Source: Oceanispirochaeta sp. (GTDB lineage: Bacteria > Spirochaetota > Spirochaetia > DSM-2461). From it: DNA of 46,347 nucleotides. The position numbers and the translations under genes are program-made. Under the pieces are notes generated by a model. The model worked only from the letters and a program-made list of their open reading frames with translations, did not search any database and was not told where the DNA came from. The stretch is taken from the NCBI RefSeq assembly GCF_027859075.1, contig NZ_JAQIBL010000077.1:1-46347 (forward strand). The letters run 5' to 3'. Position 1 is the first letter of the stretch. The number at the start of each line of letters is the position of its first letter. Positions 45,545-46,347 of the stretch are shown in pieces.

Positions 45545-46347
45545 TGACTGGGCCAGAAGAAAGCTGAGGATAATCCTGGTTCCCCCAGGGTGATCTTCAG
45601 CCTTTTTTTCTCCGGATATAACATTGATTTCACCGCCGTAAGCCTGCATGAATTTCCAGGCAAGGGGGAGTCCGAAGCCACTGCCTTTTTCACCGCTGGT
45701 TCCCGGTCTGCTTATACCCTTGCGGACATTAAAAAGATGGAGGATTTGTGATTCAGAAATTCCGATACCCGAATCCTCAATCCCCAGAGTGACCAGGAAG
45801 TTTTTGGTCCTGATGGAGATTGAAACTTCCCCGCCCTTAAACGAGAACTTCAGGGCATTTGTCAGAATATTCATCAGGACTGAATTAATCAGAGATGTCT
45901 TCTCTGCCAGTACTATTGTATTTTCCTCTAGATCCAACTTCAAAGCTATATTTTTTTCTTTGAATCGTGGTTTCATGAGCTCGATTGTATGTTCAAGGCA
46001 CTCATTCAGATTCACAGAACCGAGAGTCAGAGGTTTTCCTTCCAGTTCAAGCATGGTACTGACAAGATCCAGGATATTCAGACCATTTAAATTGAGATCT
46101 TTTAGACGGTCTTTGTAAACTTCAATAGATTTTCCTTCAAGTTCTGCCAGATCCATTATCATGGAGATTCCCGAAAAGCTGTTCCTTAAATCATGAGACA
46201 GAATATGTAGAAGTTCTTTCAGCTGCAGCTGATTCTTTTCCAGCTGATCTCTCTGGTTTTTCAATTCGAGCTGTGTCTTGACCCGCTCCAGCAGCTCCTG
46301 CCCGTAAAAAGGTTTTGTAATATAATCGGAGCCCCCCGCCTCAAATC
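45527..46347 (-). CDS. Hybrid receiver-histidine kinase, 5' end outside window
   Basis: The frame is open to the window edge, so the gene starts beyond it. The first visible part is the end of a receiver domain (GGSDYITKPFYGQELLERVK, with the conserved Lys). Then comes a short coiled linker, a HisKA domain (ILSHDLRNSFSG, phosphoacceptor His in SHD) and a HATPase with N box NILTNALKFSFKGG, G1 IEDSGIGIS and G2 GEKGSGFGLPLA. The receiver-then-kinase order suggests a cytoplasmic relay protein driven by another kinase or an HPt. There is no membrane span in the visible part. Confidence 0.88.
   Translation of the reverse strand, partial: FEAGGSDYITKPFYGQELLERVKTQLELKNQRDQLEKNQLQLKELLHILSHDLRNSFSGISMIMDLAELEGKSIEVYKDRLKDLNLNGLNILDLVSTMLELEGKPLTLGSVNLNECLEHTIELMKPRFKEKNIALKLDLEENTIVLAEKTSLINSVLMNILTNALKFSFKGGEVSISIRTKNFLVTLGIEDSGIGISESQILHLFNVRKGISRPGTSGEKGSGFGLPLAWKFMQAYGGEINVISGEKKAEDHPGGTRIILSFLLAQSLEEKA

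Overview
The window looks like a chromosomal stretch from a free-living spirochaete (phylum Spirochaetota, probably a Spirochaeta/Oceanispirochaeta-like lineage). This is inferred from gene content: an outer-membrane protein whose N-terminus resembles the spirochaetal UPF0164/FadL-like group, fused to FlgD-type Ig repeats and an OmpA domain; a LolCDE-type lipoprotein exporter; lipoprotein and Sec signals; an elaborate chemotaxis locus; and moderate, slightly AT-rich composition. No insertion sequence, prophage or CRISPR array was seen. Genes are packed very tightly, with many 4-8 base start/stop overlaps.

Layout. 1-4569: the end of an HdeD-like membrane protein, then on the minus strand two consecutive sensor phosphatases (TM-HAMP-GAF-SpoIIE), one with canonical and one with altered catalytic motifs. 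4697-6524: a lipoprotein ApbE flavin transferase and a convergent methyltransferase. 6651-14775: a giant barrel/FlgD-Ig/OmpA protein, the 23S rRNA methylase RlmKL, an unlisted 42-residue membrane peptide and a large unknown protein. 14817-22424: a chemotaxis block: free HPt, CheD, then CheY, a STAS protein, CheA, CheR, CheB and a soluble protein with two degenerate MCP-like hairpins. It has no CheW and no ordinary receptor. 22432-30785: a tightly coupled run of nine genes: Cas2-like protein, RF2 (with the programmed +1 frameshift), response regulator, PEGA protein, FtsY, an exported protein and LolC/LolD/LolE. 30854-36363: ClpC and a 981-residue periplasmic TPR protein. 36367-42121 (minus strand): nucleoside kinase, tRNA-Asn with its own promoter and terminator, AmrS-like radical SAM enzyme, MetK, a degenerate receiver-PilZ protein and an exported protein. 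42167-46347: Mfd, then a hybrid receiver/histidine kinase cut off by the window end.

Themes. The region is dominated by signal transduction (SpoIIE phosphatases, STAS, HPt, CheABDRY, PilZ, histidine kinase) and by envelope building (OmpA fusion, PEGA, FtsY, Lol, TPR). The most interesting parts are the CheW-less chemotaxis locus ending in a double-hairpin protein with a CheZ-like DxxxQ motif, the orphan Cas2-like gene upstream of prfB, the paired phosphatases, the two-domain super-repeat in the OmpA fusion, and several genes that lack a Shine-Dalgarno sequence and start 6-7 bases after a -10 box, which suggests leaderless transcripts. All functions are read from sequence motifs; no database search was run.
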